A stretch of 11,901 bases of DNA from 39-52-133 sp041488395 (GTDB lineage Bacteria > Pseudomonadota > Gammaproteobacteria > Burkholderiales > Gallionellaceae), in assembly GCA_041488395.1 (NCBI GenBank), contig JBGPPE010000080.1, positions 1 through 11,901 of the forward strand. Direction: 5' to 3'. Shown here piece after piece: positions 1-6,795 of the stretch. Positions within the stretch are counted from its first letter, which is position 1; every line of letters starts with the position of its first letter. Made by a program: the position numbers and the translations under genes. Below the pieces are notes generated by a model. The model made no database searches and had not been told where the DNA came from. It was given only the letters and a program-made list of their open reading frames with translations.

Positions 1-2
1 AA

Positions 3-87
<85 letters not shown>

Positions 88-101
88 AAACTGAACCCGT
101 G

Positions 102-130
102 ATTATCCGTATTTACCCAAGACTTGTCAA
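102..130 (-). promoter_or_regulatory. sigma70 promoter of tRNA-Tyr
   Basis: On the minus strand a perfect -35 box TTGACA (125-130) is followed by a 17-base spacer and a -10 box GATAAT (102-107), which matches consensus at five of six positions. Transcription would start near 94-96, about 8 bases before the tRNA 5' end at 87. The stretch right after the -10 box, CACGGG, is GC-rich, like the discriminator of stringently controlled stable-RNA promoters; that control is inferred. The -35 box begins only 8 bases after the hisD stop codon, so the tRNA does not depend on read-through from the upstream operon. Confidence 0.85.
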
Positions 131-138
131 AGGGGTAA

Positions 139-1434
139 TTAAGATTTTCTGAAGATGGCAGATTGGGCATGCGCTTGCAGCCCCTCCCCGAAGGCCAGCG
201 TCGCGGCGATATCACCCAGAACAGCCGCGCCCTGGGCCGAAACCTGGATCAGGCTGCTGCGCTTCTGGAAGTCATAAACACCCAGTGGCGAAGAAAAGCG
301 TGCCGTCCCCGAAGTAGGCAACACGTGATTGGGGCCTGCACAATAGTCCCCCAGTGACTCGGAGGTATAGCGCCCCATAAAGATCGCTCCGGCGTGCTTC
401 AGGCTGGACAGCCAGTCTTGCGGGGTTTCCACCGACAGTTCCAGGTGCTCAGGCGCAATGCGATTACTGATCACACATGCCTCTGCCAGATCGGCGACAT
501 GGATCAGCGCGCCGCGATTTTCCAGTGCAGTCCGGATGATGTCGCGCCGCGGCATTTGCCCCAGCAACTTGTCAGCGCTCTGCGCGACCGCCTCAATGAA
601 TTTCGCATCTGGCGACAGCAAGACAGCCTGCGCCAGCTCATCGTGCTCAGCCTGGGAAAACAGATCCATGGCTATCCAGTCCGGATTGGTTTTTCCATCG
701 CAGATCACCAGAATTTCAGAGGGACCCGCGATCATGTCAATACCGCACACGCCAAACACCCGGCGCTTGGCAGAAGCCACATAGGCGTTGCCCGGGCCGA
801 CAATCTTGTCCACTTTGGGTATTGTCGCCGTGCCATAAGCCAGTGCCGCCACAGCCTGCGCACCCCCCACCGTAAAAACGCGATCCACGCCGGAAAGGTA
901 AGCGGCCGCCAGCACCAATTGATTTTTCACGCCATCCGGTGTCGGCACCACCATGATGAGTTCACTCACGCCCGCCACCTTGGCGGGCAATGCATTCATC
1001 AGCACCGAAGAGGGATAGGCCGCCTTGCCACCCGGCACATACAGCCCCACGCGATCAAGCGGTGTAACTTGCTGCCCCAGCAGCGTGCCATCATCTTCGG
1101 TATAACTCCAGGAAGCCTGCACCTGCTTCTTGTGGTAAGCGGTCACACGTTGCGCCGCCTGCTCCAGCGCAGTTCGCTGCGCAGCTGGCAGACTCTCGAA
1201 TGCATCACGCAATGCGGCCTTGGGCAACTCCAGCTCGGCCGCACTGCGCACTGACATGCGGTCAAAGCGCTGCGTATATTCCAGCAGCGCCGCATCCCCA
1301 CGGGCTCGCACGTCAGCCAGGATTGCCGCGACCGTCGCCTCCAGCTTTTCATCTTCGGTAGACTCAAAAGCCAGCAAATTGCTGAGCTGTGCATCAAAAT
1401 CGGCCTGTTGCGAAGAAAGTCGTCTGATTTTCAT
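139..1434 (-). CDS. hisD: histidinol dehydrogenase
   Basis: HisD catalyses the last two steps of histidine synthesis in the cytoplasm, oxidising L-histidinol to L-histidine with two NAD+. The product is 431 aa, the usual family length. Zinc ligands are visible as Q261 and H264 (SQAEHD), D363 (GDYCAGPNH) and H422 (GLQAHAQSA), and the catalytic pair as E329-H330 (APEHLEL). The GGAQAVAALAYGT and VGPGNAYVA motifs are typical. I chose the ATG at 1432-1434 (MKIRRLSS). An ATG 42 bases upstream would overlap hisG and add a non-family extension. An AGGGA lies about 13 bases before the chosen start. hisG ends 10 bases upstream. No hairpin with a T-run follows the stop; the next element is the tRNA-Tyr promoter. 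Confidence 0.97.
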   Translation of the reverse strand: MKIRRLSSQQADFDAQLSNLLAFESTEDEKLEATVAAILADVRARGDAALLEYTQRFDRMSVRSAAELELPKAALRDAFESLPAAQRTALEQAAQRVTAYHKKQVQASWSYTEDDGTLLGQQVTPLDRVGLYVPGGKAAYPSSVLMNALPAKVAGVSELIMVVPTPDGVKNQLVLAAAYLSGVDRVFTVGGAQAVAALAYGTATIPKVDKIVGPGNAYVASAKRRVFGVCGIDMIAGPSEILVICDGKTNPDWIAMDLFSQAEHDELAQAVLLSPDAKFIEAVAQSADKLLGQMPRRDIIRTALENRGALIHVADLAEACVISNRIAPEHLELSVETPQDWLSSLKHAGAIFMGRYTSESLGDYCAGPNHVLPTSGTARFSSPLGVYDFQKRSSLIQVSAQGAAVLGDIAATLAFGEGLQAHAQSAIFRKS

Positions 1435-1444
1435 ACTGTCACTG

Positions 1445-2086
1445 CTATCCCTGTTTGACGGCCTGGGCAAATGCATCCAGTACCGGCTGAATAATGTTGC
1501 GCTTAAGCTTTAGCGAGGCCTGGTTCACCACCAGGCGCGAGGAAATCTGTGCAATCTCCTCGACTGCCTTGAGATTATTAGCCTTCAGGGTGCCGCCACT
1601 GCTCACCAGATCGACAATCGCATCCGACAAACCCACCAGCGGCGCCAGTTCCATCGAGCCGTACAGCTTGATCAAATCAACATGCACACCTTTGCCGGCG
1701 AAATGCTCGCGCGCCGTCTGCAAATACTTGGTCGCCACGCGCAGACGCGCGCCCTGCCGCACGGCAGCTTCGTAGTCAAAACCTTCGCGCACTGCCACCA
1801 TCATGCGGCAACGCGCAATATTCAGGTCCAGTGGCTGATACAGGCCGGCCCCGCCATGCTCATCCAGCACATCCTTGCCGGCCACACCAATATCCGCCGC
1901 ACCGTATTGCACATAAGTAGGCACATCCGAGGCACGGACGATAATCAGGCGTACATCGTCGCGATTGGTCGCCAGTATCAGCTTGCGTGAAGATTCCGGC
2001 GCTTCCAGCGGGGTAATCCCTGCCGCCTGCAGCAGCGGCACGGTCTCTTCAAAAATGCGCCCCTTGGATAAGGCTATGGTAATCAT
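1445..2086 (-). CDS. hisG: ATP phosphoribosyltransferase, short form catalytic subunit
   Basis: HisG condenses ATP with PRPP to give phosphoribosyl-ATP, the first committed step of histidine synthesis. The 213-aa protein starts MITIALSKGR and carries the PRPP-binding signature around residues 158-170 (VDLVSSGGTLKAN). It ends there without the roughly 80-residue C-terminal regulatory domain of the long form, so it is the HisG-S type. That type is known to need the HisZ subunit for activity and histidine feedback; no hisZ is present here. The ATG at 2084-2086 gives the family N-terminus, whereas an in-frame start 42 bases upstream would overlap murA. A weak GGAA lies upstream. The gene sits 13 bases after murA and 10 bases before hisD, in one transcription unit. 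Confidence 0.97.
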   Translation of the reverse strand: MITIALSKGRIFEETVPLLQAAGITPLEAPESSRKLILATNRDDVRLIIVRASDVPTYVQYGAADIGVAGKDVLDEHGGAGLYQPLDLNIARCRMMVAVREGFDYEAAVRQGARLRVATKYLQTAREHFAGKGVHVDLIKLYGSMELAPLVGLSDAIVDLVSSGGTLKANNLKAVEEIAQISSRLVVNQASLKLKRNIIQPVLDAFAQAVKQG

Positions 2087-2099
2087 GCGATCTGTTCCA

Positions 2100-3350
2100 T
2101 TAGTGAAGGCGACGAATATTCGCACCAAGTTGCGTCAATTTCGATTCGATGTGTGCATAGCCACGGTCAAGGTGATAAATGCGGTCAATGACCGTTTCGC
2201 CCTGCGCCACCAGCCCCGCAATCACCAGACATGCAGAAGCGCGCAAGTCGGTAGCCATAACGGCCGCACCATCGAGGCGCGGCACGCCGCGCACCAGGGC
2301 AGTATTTCCTTCCACATCGATTTGCGCGCCGAGGCGACGCAGCTCCTGCACATGCATAAAGCGATTTTCAAAAATCGTCTCCACCATCATCGAGCTACCT
2401 TCCGCAATCGCATTCAGCGCCATGAACTGCGCCTGCATATCGGTTGGAAAAGCCGGGTAAGGCGCGGTGCGCAGGTTTACCGACTGCGGGCGTTTGCGCA
2501 TTTCCAGATGTATCGTATCCGCCTCGACGCGCACAATCGCGCCCGCCTCAGTCAGTTTCTCCAGCACCGTATCCAGTATGTCGGCGCGTGTCTCGCGCAG
2601 CGTTATGCTGCCTCCCGTCGCAGCCGCGGCCACCAGGAAAGTCCCGCTCTCGATGCGGTCCGGCATGATGCGATGTTCAGCGCCGTGCAGCCTGTCCACG
2701 CCATTAATGGTAATCATGTCCGTGCCGGCGCCGGAAATGTCAGCCCCCATCTCAATCAGACAGTTTGCCAGATCAACCACCTCAGGCTCACGTGCCGCAT
2801 TCTCCAGCACGGTCACGCCCTCAGCCAGCGTCGCCGCCATCATCAGATTTTCCGTGCCTGTCACGCTGACGATGTCAAAGAAAATGCGCGCACCCTTGAG
2901 CCGCTTTGCCTGCGCGTGAATGTAACCATGCTCGATGGAAATCTGCGCCCCCATCGCCTGCAGTCCCTTGATATGCAGATCAACCGGGCGCGATCCGATC
3001 GCACAGCCGCCAGGCAGAGACACCCTCGCCTCGCCAAAGCGAGCCACCAAAGGCCCGAGCACCAGCACCGACGCACGCATGGTTTTCACCATGTCATACG
3101 GCGCCTCCAGCTTGTTTACCTGCCCGCCATCAAGGGCCAGCTCTTCGCCTTTTATGTCTGCGCGCACGCCCATCTGCTGCAAAAGTTTGCGCATGGTGAC
3201 CACATCGTGCAAATCCGGCACATTGCTCAACTGCAGCGTTTCGGCGCTCAGCAGACTCGCACACATAATCGGCAATGCCGCATTCTTGGCACCGGAAATC
3301 TTCACTTCGCCGTGCAGCGGCAAGCCGCCCTGTATCGCTAATTTTTGCAT
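2100..3350 (-). CDS. murA: UDP-N-acetylglucosamine 1-carboxyvinyltransferase
   Basis: MurA transfers enolpyruvate from phosphoenolpyruvate to UDP-GlcNAc, the first committed cytoplasmic step of peptidoglycan synthesis. The 416-aa protein is full length. K22 and N23 (SGAKNA) lie in the substrate site. The catalytic cysteine C116 sits in LPGGCAIGSRPVDLHI, so the enzyme has the fosfomycin-sensitive cysteine rather than the aspartate variant. D304 (AFPTDMQAQ) and R396 (DRGYAHIESKL) match the other known catalytic and binding positions. The start ATG is 3 bases after the ibaG stop, with AGGGA about 12 bases ahead. The ibaG-murA pairing is conserved across many Proteobacteria; the continuation into hisG-hisD is a typical betaproteobacterial arrangement. 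Confidence 0.98.
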   Translation of the reverse strand: MQKLAIQGGLPLHGEVKISGAKNAALPIMCASLLSAETLQLSNVPDLHDVVTMRKLLQQMGVRADIKGEELALDGGQVNKLEAPYDMVKTMRASVLVLGPLVARFGEARVSLPGGCAIGSRPVDLHIKGLQAMGAQISIEHGYIHAQAKRLKGARIFFDIVSVTGTENLMMAATLAEGVTVLENAAREPEVVDLANCLIEMGADISGAGTDMITINGVDRLHGAEHRIMPDRIESGTFLVAAAATGGSITLRETRADILDTVLEKLTEAGAIVRVEADTIHLEMRKRPQSVNLRTAPYPAFPTDMQAQFMALNAIAEGSSMMVETIFENRFMHVQELRRLGAQIDVEGNTALVRGVPRLDGAAVMATDLRASACLVIAGLVAQGETVIDRIYHLDRGYAHIESKLTQLGANIRRLH

Positions 3351-3353
3351 CGC

Positions 3354-3599
3354 TTATTGCTTTCCCTGCCACTCTTGCGGGGTAAATGTTTTGATGGATA
3401 GCGCATGAACTTCACCATCCATTCTCGCGCCCAAAGTTTTAAATACACGCTGCTGGCGCTGGATACGGCTCATTCCGGCAAATTCGTCGCTCACCACAAT
3501 CGCTTCGAAATGCCGACCATCGCCGGTCACGCTGATGTGTGTCAGGGTCATCCCCTGCTCAATATTTTTCTGTATGCTTTCGGGAGTAACAGTAGTCAT
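3354..3599 (-). CDS. ibaG: BolA family protein, IbaG/YrbA type
   Basis: This 81-aa cytoplasmic protein belongs to the BolA family, whose members pair with monothiol glutaredoxins and bind or traffic [2Fe-2S] clusters; IbaG in E. coli is linked to acid stress. The family core is clear: VTGDGRHFEAIVVS (25-37, with H30), GMSRIQRQQRVFKTL (42-56) and the C-terminal EVHALSIKTFTPQEW (63-77, with H65, a candidate cluster ligand). I chose the ATG at 3597-3599 because it yields the family N-terminus. A GTG 63 bases upstream would lie inside mlaB and add an unrelated stretch. The chosen start has no visible Shine-Dalgarno sequence. The position between mlaB and murA matches the E. coli order. Confidence 0.93.
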   Translation of the reverse strand: MTTVTPESIQKNIEQGMTLTHISVTGDGRHFEAIVVSDEFAGMSRIQRQQRVFKTLGARMDGEVHALSIKTFTPQEWQGKQ

Positions 3600-3624
3600 T
3601 TGGTAAGAAATAAGGAAATTAATG

Positions 3625-3915
3625 CTATTCAGCAGAACATAGCGGCAACGACTCCGCCACACTGTATAACTTGGCCAGGCTCAACAAGTTGTCAGGAACA
3701 TGCGCAAAACACACCTGGACATTATTGCGTTGCGCCTCGCGCAACCAGGACAGCATCAGGCTGACGGCAGCCGAATCAACCACACCCACCTGGGCAAGAT
3801 CGATTACCAGCGCCTCCGTTCCCATGGGCTGCAGGCCAGTTTTAAATACCTGGCTTGCGCTCACCATGTTCAAGTCGCCCGACACCAGCACGCGATTTCC
3901 GTCGCGTTTAATCAC
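3625..3915 (-). CDS. mlaB: MlaB, STAS-domain subunit of the Mla lipid transporter
   Basis: MlaB is the small cytoplasmic STAS-domain partner of the ATPase MlaF and is needed for assembly and activity of the MlaFEDB complex. The 96-aa product shows the STAS core: a short beta strand with VSGDL (11-15), LVIDLAQVGVVDSAAVSLML (36-55) and a C-terminal helix. The serine S48 in VDSAA sits where STAS proteins carry the conserved Ser/Thr (Thr52 of E. coli MlaB). The start is GTG (3913-3915). It overlaps the mlaC stop in a GTGA arrangement, which implies translational coupling, and an AAGGCGGA element precedes it. The C-terminus is not obviously truncated. Confidence 0.9.
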   Translation of the reverse strand: MIKRDGNRVLVSGDLNMVSASQVFKTGLQPMGTEALVIDLAQVGVVDSAAVSLMLSWLREAQRNNVQVCFAHVPDNLLSLAKLYSVAESLPLCSAE

Positions 3916-4550
3916 TTGGTTTCCGCCTTGCGTACGGGCGCAGTTGCTGCAGCCTGGTTCATTTCAATCAGCGACTTGATCAAACCGTCAATTCCAGCTT
4001 GCTGTATCTTCTCCGCAAAGGAGCCACGGTGAGTATTTACCAGACTTACCCCCTCAACCGTCAGGTCATACACCTTCCAGCCGTCATCCGTTTTTTCCAT
4101 GTCGTAATTCACCGGAATAGGCTGTGCGCCCGGCTGCACAATGGCAGTCTTGACGGTCACCTCGGTCGCCCCGCTGGACATCTTGAAGGGCTTGACCTCG
4201 ACGTTCTGGTCACGATACACGGTAAAAGCCTTGGTGTAGGTACGCACCAGCAGATTGCGGAATTCAGCTTCCAGTATCTTCTGCTGTTCCGGTGTCGCGG
4301 TCCGCCATGCCCTGCCCACCGCCAGACGAGTCATGCGCGTAAAATCAAAATGTGGCAGCACCTTGGCATCAACCAAAGCCAGAATCTTTTTCTGATTTCC
4401 CTCGCGAATATCCTTGTCCTGATGAACAACATCCAGCACTTCCTTTACGGTGTTTTTGATCAGCACATCGGGATCGACCACTTCTGCACCAAATGCAAGT
4501 GCAGAACCAATCAGCGAGGCAGCCAGCAGCAGCGCAAATTTCTGTTTCAT
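3912..4550 (-). CDS. mlaC: MlaC, periplasmic phospholipid-binding carrier
   Basis: MlaC ferries phospholipids across the periplasm between the outer-membrane MlaA complex and the inner-membrane MlaFEDB machine. The 212-aa precursor has a Sec signal peptide: MKQK, then a hydrophobic core (5-18), with cleavage likely after ALA (19) or AFGA (22). The mature part fits the MlaC (Tol-tolerance Ttg2D) family, with helical HFDFTRMTRLAVGRAW (about 71-86) and the later strands KPFKMSSGATEVTVKT and YDMEKTDDGWKVYDLTVEGVS. A GAGGT lies about 6 bases before the ATG. It follows mlaD by 22 bases and overlaps the GTG start of mlaB by 4. No mlaA gene is interleaved, unlike some betaproteobacterial versions of this operon. 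Confidence 0.95.
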   Translation of the reverse strand: MKQKFALLLAASLIGSALAFGAEVVDPDVLIKNTVKEVLDVVHQDKDIREGNQKKILALVDAKVLPHFDFTRMTRLAVGRAWRTATPEQQKILEAEFRNLLVRTYTKAFTVYRDQNVEVKPFKMSSGATEVTVKTAIVQPGAQPIPVNYDMEKTDDGWKVYDLTVEGVSLVNTHRGSFAEKIQQAGIDGLIKSLIEMNQAAATAPVRKAETK

Positions 4551-4572
4551 TCCAACCTCAATTTACACGTAA

Positions 4573-5040
4573 TTATTTGGATTTAGAGCTATCGGACGTG
4601 CCGTAAATGAATTTGGCGATCAAATCTTCCAGCACCATCGCAGGCTGAGTCTTCATAAAAGTCTCGCCATTTTTCAGCATCACGCTATCCCCGCCCGGCA
4701 TCAAGCCTATGTAATTCTCGCCCAGCAGGCCGGCCGTCTGAATGTTGGCAAAAGTATCTTTGGGAAACTGGTAACGCTTGTCGATACTCATCGTCACCTG
4801 TGCCTCATAGCGCTCGGTATCAAGTTTGATCGCAGTCACGCGCCCCACCAGCACACCGGCACTTCTCACTGAGGCAGTCGGCTTCAGCCCGCCCACATTG
4901 GTGAAGTATGCCTGCAATTGATAGGTCTCGGACACATTGTAGGTACTCAGGTTCCCGACCTTGAGCGCCAGTACCACCAGCGCAGCAATACCTGCCACAA
5001 CAAATGCCCCTACCCAGAGATCCAGAGCGGTGCGTTCCAT
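4573..5040 (-). CDS. mlaD: MlaD, MCE-domain substrate-binding subunit
   Basis: MlaD is anchored in the inner membrane and forms the hexameric MCE ring that passes phospholipid between MlaE and MlaC. The 155-aa protein has one N-terminal transmembrane helix (about 8-27, LWVGAFVVAGIAALVVLALK), a short linker, and an MCE domain (about 38-116) with FTNVGGLKPTASVRSAGVLVG and the conserved GLLGENYIGLMPGG (104-117). The C-terminal helix (about 132-145, PAMVLEDLIAKFI) would form part of the hydrophobic pore seen in MlaD hexamers. The start is 1 base after the mlaE stop, with GAGGGG about 7 bases before the ATG, so it is tightly coupled to mlaE. Confidence 0.96.
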   Translation of the reverse strand: MERTALDLWVGAFVVAGIAALVVLALKVGNLSTYNVSETYQLQAYFTNVGGLKPTASVRSAGVLVGRVTAIKLDTERYEAQVTMSIDKRYQFPKDTFANIQTAGLLGENYIGLMPGGDSVMLKNGETFMKTQPAMVLEDLIAKFIYGTSDSSKSK

Positions 5041-5041
5041 A

Positions 5042-5830
5042 TCATTCCCCTCGAAACATAAATGCAGTCAAAATAAAATCCAGTATCAATATGGCCAGCG
5101 AGGACTGCACTACCGTACGCGTCGTTGCACCAGACACGCCTTCCGCTGTCGGCGGCGCATCATAACCCTCGAACAGCGCGATAACCGTTACCGCCACGCC
5201 AAACACCACACTCTTGATCACACCATTCAGCACATCATGCTGAAAATCCACCGCACTCTGCATCTGCGACCAGAACGAGCCTTCGTCCACGCCTATCACC
5301 ACCACGCCAACCACATAGCCGCCAAACACGCCCATGGCGGAAAACAGCGCCGAGAGCAGCGGCATGGAAATCACGCCCGCCCAGAAGCGCGGCGCCACCA
5401 CACGCGAAATCGGGTTTACCGCCATCATTTCCATCGCCGCGATCTGCTCGGTGGCCTTCATCAAGCCTATCTCCGCAGTCATCGCCGAACCCGCGCGGCT
5501 GGCAAACAGCAAAGCCGCCAGCACCGGCCCGAGCTCCCGCACCAGGCTCAACGCAACCAGGGAGCCCAGCGCGGATTCAGAACCATAGCGCTTCAGCGTC
5601 TCATAGCCCTGCAAGCCCAGCACCATGCCGACAAACATGCCCGCCACCAGAATGATAATCAGCGACATCACCCCGCTGGAGAACATCTCTTTCACCGTCA
5701 ACTGAAAGCGACGGAAGCTGATCCCGGAATAAAACAGCGTCATCATGAAAAAACGGCTGGCATAACCCAAACGCCACACGGCATTAACCGTCCGGGCACC
5801 GATAACTTTCAGACTTTTGGCGATAGGCAT
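5042..5830 (-). CDS. mlaE: MlaE, permease of the Mla lipid transporter
   Basis: MlaE is the membrane-spanning permease of the MlaFEDB complex. The 262-aa product is the family length. It starts with an amphipathic stretch (about 1-40) and has hydrophobic segments at roughly 52-75, 88-110, 149-180, 201-221 and 240-259. The family signature ASRAGSAMTAEIGLMKATEQIAAMEMMAVNPI lies at 110-141 and includes the coupling-helix region that contacts MlaF. The ATG overlaps the mlaF stop by one base (TGATG), so translation is probably coupled, and GGGAG lies upstream inside the mlaF end. It is clearly the partner of the mlaF and mlaD genes on either side. Confidence 0.96.
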   Translation of the reverse strand: MPIAKSLKVIGARTVNAVWRLGYASRFFMMTLFYSGISFRRFQLTVKEMFSSGVMSLIIILVAGMFVGMVLGLQGYETLKRYGSESALGSLVALSLVRELGPVLAALLFASRAGSAMTAEIGLMKATEQIAAMEMMAVNPISRVVAPRFWAGVISMPLLSALFSAMGVFGGYVVGVVVIGVDEGSFWSQMQSAVDFQHDVLNGVIKSVVFGVAVTVIALFEGYDAPPTAEGVSGATTRTVVQSSLAILILDFILTAFMFRGE

Positions 5831-6633
5831 CAGGCACTCACTCCCAAATCTTGCTGGTAATCACCGCCCGGAAATTGGAACGGCACTGGCCCATCAATTT
5901 CGCCATTCACAAACTGGCGCACGTATGGCATATCCGAAGCACGAATTTCAGCAGGCGTGCCTTCAGCCACGATCACGCCGCTGTCAATAAAATAATTGTA
6001 ATCGACGATCTTGAGGGACTCCTGCACGTCGTGGGTCACAATCACCGAAGTCGCCCCCAGCGCGTCATTCAGGCGGCGGATCAGGTTCCCCACCACGGAC
6101 AATGAGATGGGATCCAGGCCGGCGAACGGCTCATCATACAAAATCAGCATCGGATCCAGCGCCACCGTGCGTGCCAGCGCCACGCGTCGCGCCATACCGC
6201 CGGAAAGTTCGGCAGGCATCAAGGCATGGGTGGCGCGCAAGCCCACCGCATGCAATTTCATCATCACCAGATCGCGAATAATTTCTTCCGGCAAGTCGGT
6301 GTGCTCGCGCATCTGGAAAGCCACATTGTCAAACACCGTCATATCGGTGAACAACGCACCAAACTGGAACAGCACGCCCATCTTGCGACGCATCTCGTAC
6401 AAGCCCTGCTGATCCAGCTCATGGATCATCTGCCCGTCTATCTTTACATACCCTTTGGTTGGCTTAAGAGCCCCGCCGATTACGCGAAACAGCGTGGTCT
6501 TGCCGCAACCGCTGCCGCCCATAACCGCGATGACCTTGCCTCTTGGCAAGGTCATATTGATGCCTTTCAGTATGGGTCGACTGTCGTAGGAGAAATTGAC
6601 GTCACGTATTTCGACTAGCGCTTGCGATGACAC
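5830..6633 (-). CDS. mlaF: MlaF, ATPase of the Mla lipid transporter
   Basis: MlaF is the cytoplasmic ABC ATPase that powers phospholipid movement through MlaE. Walker A is GGSGCGKT (39-46), the Q-loop is Q90 (FQFGALF), the ABC signature is LSGGM (143-147, the variant usual in MlaF), Walker B is LILYDEP (163-169) and the H-loop is H201. I chose the GTG at 6631-6633, which gives SSQALVEIRDVNF and 267 aa, close to E. coli MlaF (269 aa). An in-frame ATG at 6667-6669 is possible, but it falls within or just after the candidate -10 box, and the extra residues do not resemble the family. A GGA lies about 9 bases before the GTG. This is the first gene of the minus-strand run. Confidence 0.95.
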   Translation of the reverse strand: MSSQALVEIRDVNFSYDSRPILKGINMTLPRGKVIAVMGGSGCGKTTLFRVIGGALKPTKGYVKIDGQMIHELDQQGLYEMRRKMGVLFQFGALFTDMTVFDNVAFQMREHTDLPEEIIRDLVMMKLHAVGLRATHALMPAELSGGMARRVALARTVALDPMLILYDEPFAGLDPISLSVVGNLIRRLNDALGATSVIVTHDVQESLKIVDYNYFIDSGVIVAEGTPAEIRASDMPYVRQFVNGEIDGPVPFQFPGGDYQQDLGVSA

Positions 6634-6667
6634 AAAATTTGATCCAGATTGGTTTCCAGGAGCGCGC

Positions 6668-6696
6668 ATTCTAAACCACGCCACCCCCAACCACAA
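6668..6696 (-). promoter_or_regulatory. candidate promoter of the mla-ibaG-murA-his run
   Basis: On the minus strand, a -10 box TAGAAT (6668-6673, five of six consensus bases) follows a 17-base spacer from a weak -35 box TTGTGG (6691-6696). Transcription would begin near 6661 and leave a leader of about 27 bases before the mlaF GTG. The -35 box lies in the same bases as the tandem repeat shared with the opposite promoter. The strong -10 makes this the best candidate, but the weak -35 keeps it tentative. Confidence 0.45.
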
Positions 6697-6711
6697 CTTG
6701 ACACAACTTGA
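6692..6711. repeat. perfect 10-base tandem repeat between divergent promoters
   Basis: The unit CACAACTTGA occurs twice in direct succession at 6692-6701 and 6702-6711 with no mismatch. Ten bases is about one helical turn, so two proteins could bind the same face of the DNA. The block overlaps the candidate -35 boxes of both divergent promoters. A regulatory role is inferred from position only. Confidence 0.6.
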
Positions 6712-6736
6712 GCTTGGCGCAATTGCGGGCTATTCT
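6708..6736 (+). promoter_or_regulatory. candidate sigma70 promoter of the response-regulator operon
   Basis: The -35 box TTGAGC (6708-6713, four of six) and the -10 box TATTCT (6731-6736, four of six) are separated by 17 bases. Transcription would start near 6743, about 50 bases before the TTG start codon. A closer-to-consensus TTGACA sits at 6698-6703, but nothing like a -10 box lies 17 bases from it. The promoter spans a perfect palindrome. Confidence 0.4.
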
Positions 6737-6758
6737 TTGCCCATTCAACCAGATTGAA
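6718..6758. promoter_or_regulatory. operator-like palindrome and inverted repeat
   Basis: Two symmetric elements lie here. CGCAATTGCG (6718-6727) is a perfect 10-base palindrome inside the spacer of the plus-strand promoter. TTCAA (6744-6748) and TTGAA (6754-6758) form an inverted repeat with a 5-base centre, right at the predicted transcription start. Both are placed where a repressor or autoregulator would act. No known operator was recognised. Confidence 0.4.
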
Positions 6759-6777
6759 CCGCCCTGATCGATTCTGA

Positions 6778-6795
6778 ATGCCAGCCCAATTTTGA
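6778..6795 (+). other. five-codon upstream reading frame overlapping the regulator start
   Basis: ATG at 6778-6780 opens a frame for M-P-A-Q-F that ends at TGA 6793-6795. This stop overlaps the TTG start of the response regulator (6792-6794) by two bases. The main start has no visible Shine-Dalgarno sequence, so a ribosome ending here could restart on the TTG. The small frame itself also lacks a clear ribosome site, so it may be chance. Confidence 0.3.

Noticed and set aside
113..138. Inverted repeat TTACCC/GGGTAA after hisD as a terminator
   Set aside because: The stem is only 6 bases with a 14-base loop and no T-run follows; it overlaps the tRNA promoter instead.
394..1254. Long plus-strand frame of 286 codons opposite hisD
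   Set aside because: It lies antisense within a clearly identified hisD. Its translation is rich in His, Arg and Gln, typical of the opposite strand of a GC-rich gene.
1435..1476. Longer hisD starting at the ATG at 1476
   Set aside because: It would overlap the hisG end by 32 bases and add 14 residues unlike the family; MKIRRLSS is the expected N-terminus.
1965..3341. Plus-strand frame of 458 codons opposite murA
   Set aside because: It is fully antisense to murA, has no recognisable domain and shows the same His/Arg-rich shadow composition.
6715..6730. Possible sigma54 site TTGGCGCAATTGCGGGC-like before the regulator
   Set aside because: The bases 10 after the GG are GG, not GC; the next GC is one base too far. 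A sigma70 pair fits the same stretch better.
6778..6780. ATG at 6778 as the start of the response regulator
   Set aside because: It is out of frame with the receiver domain and reaches a stop after five codons.
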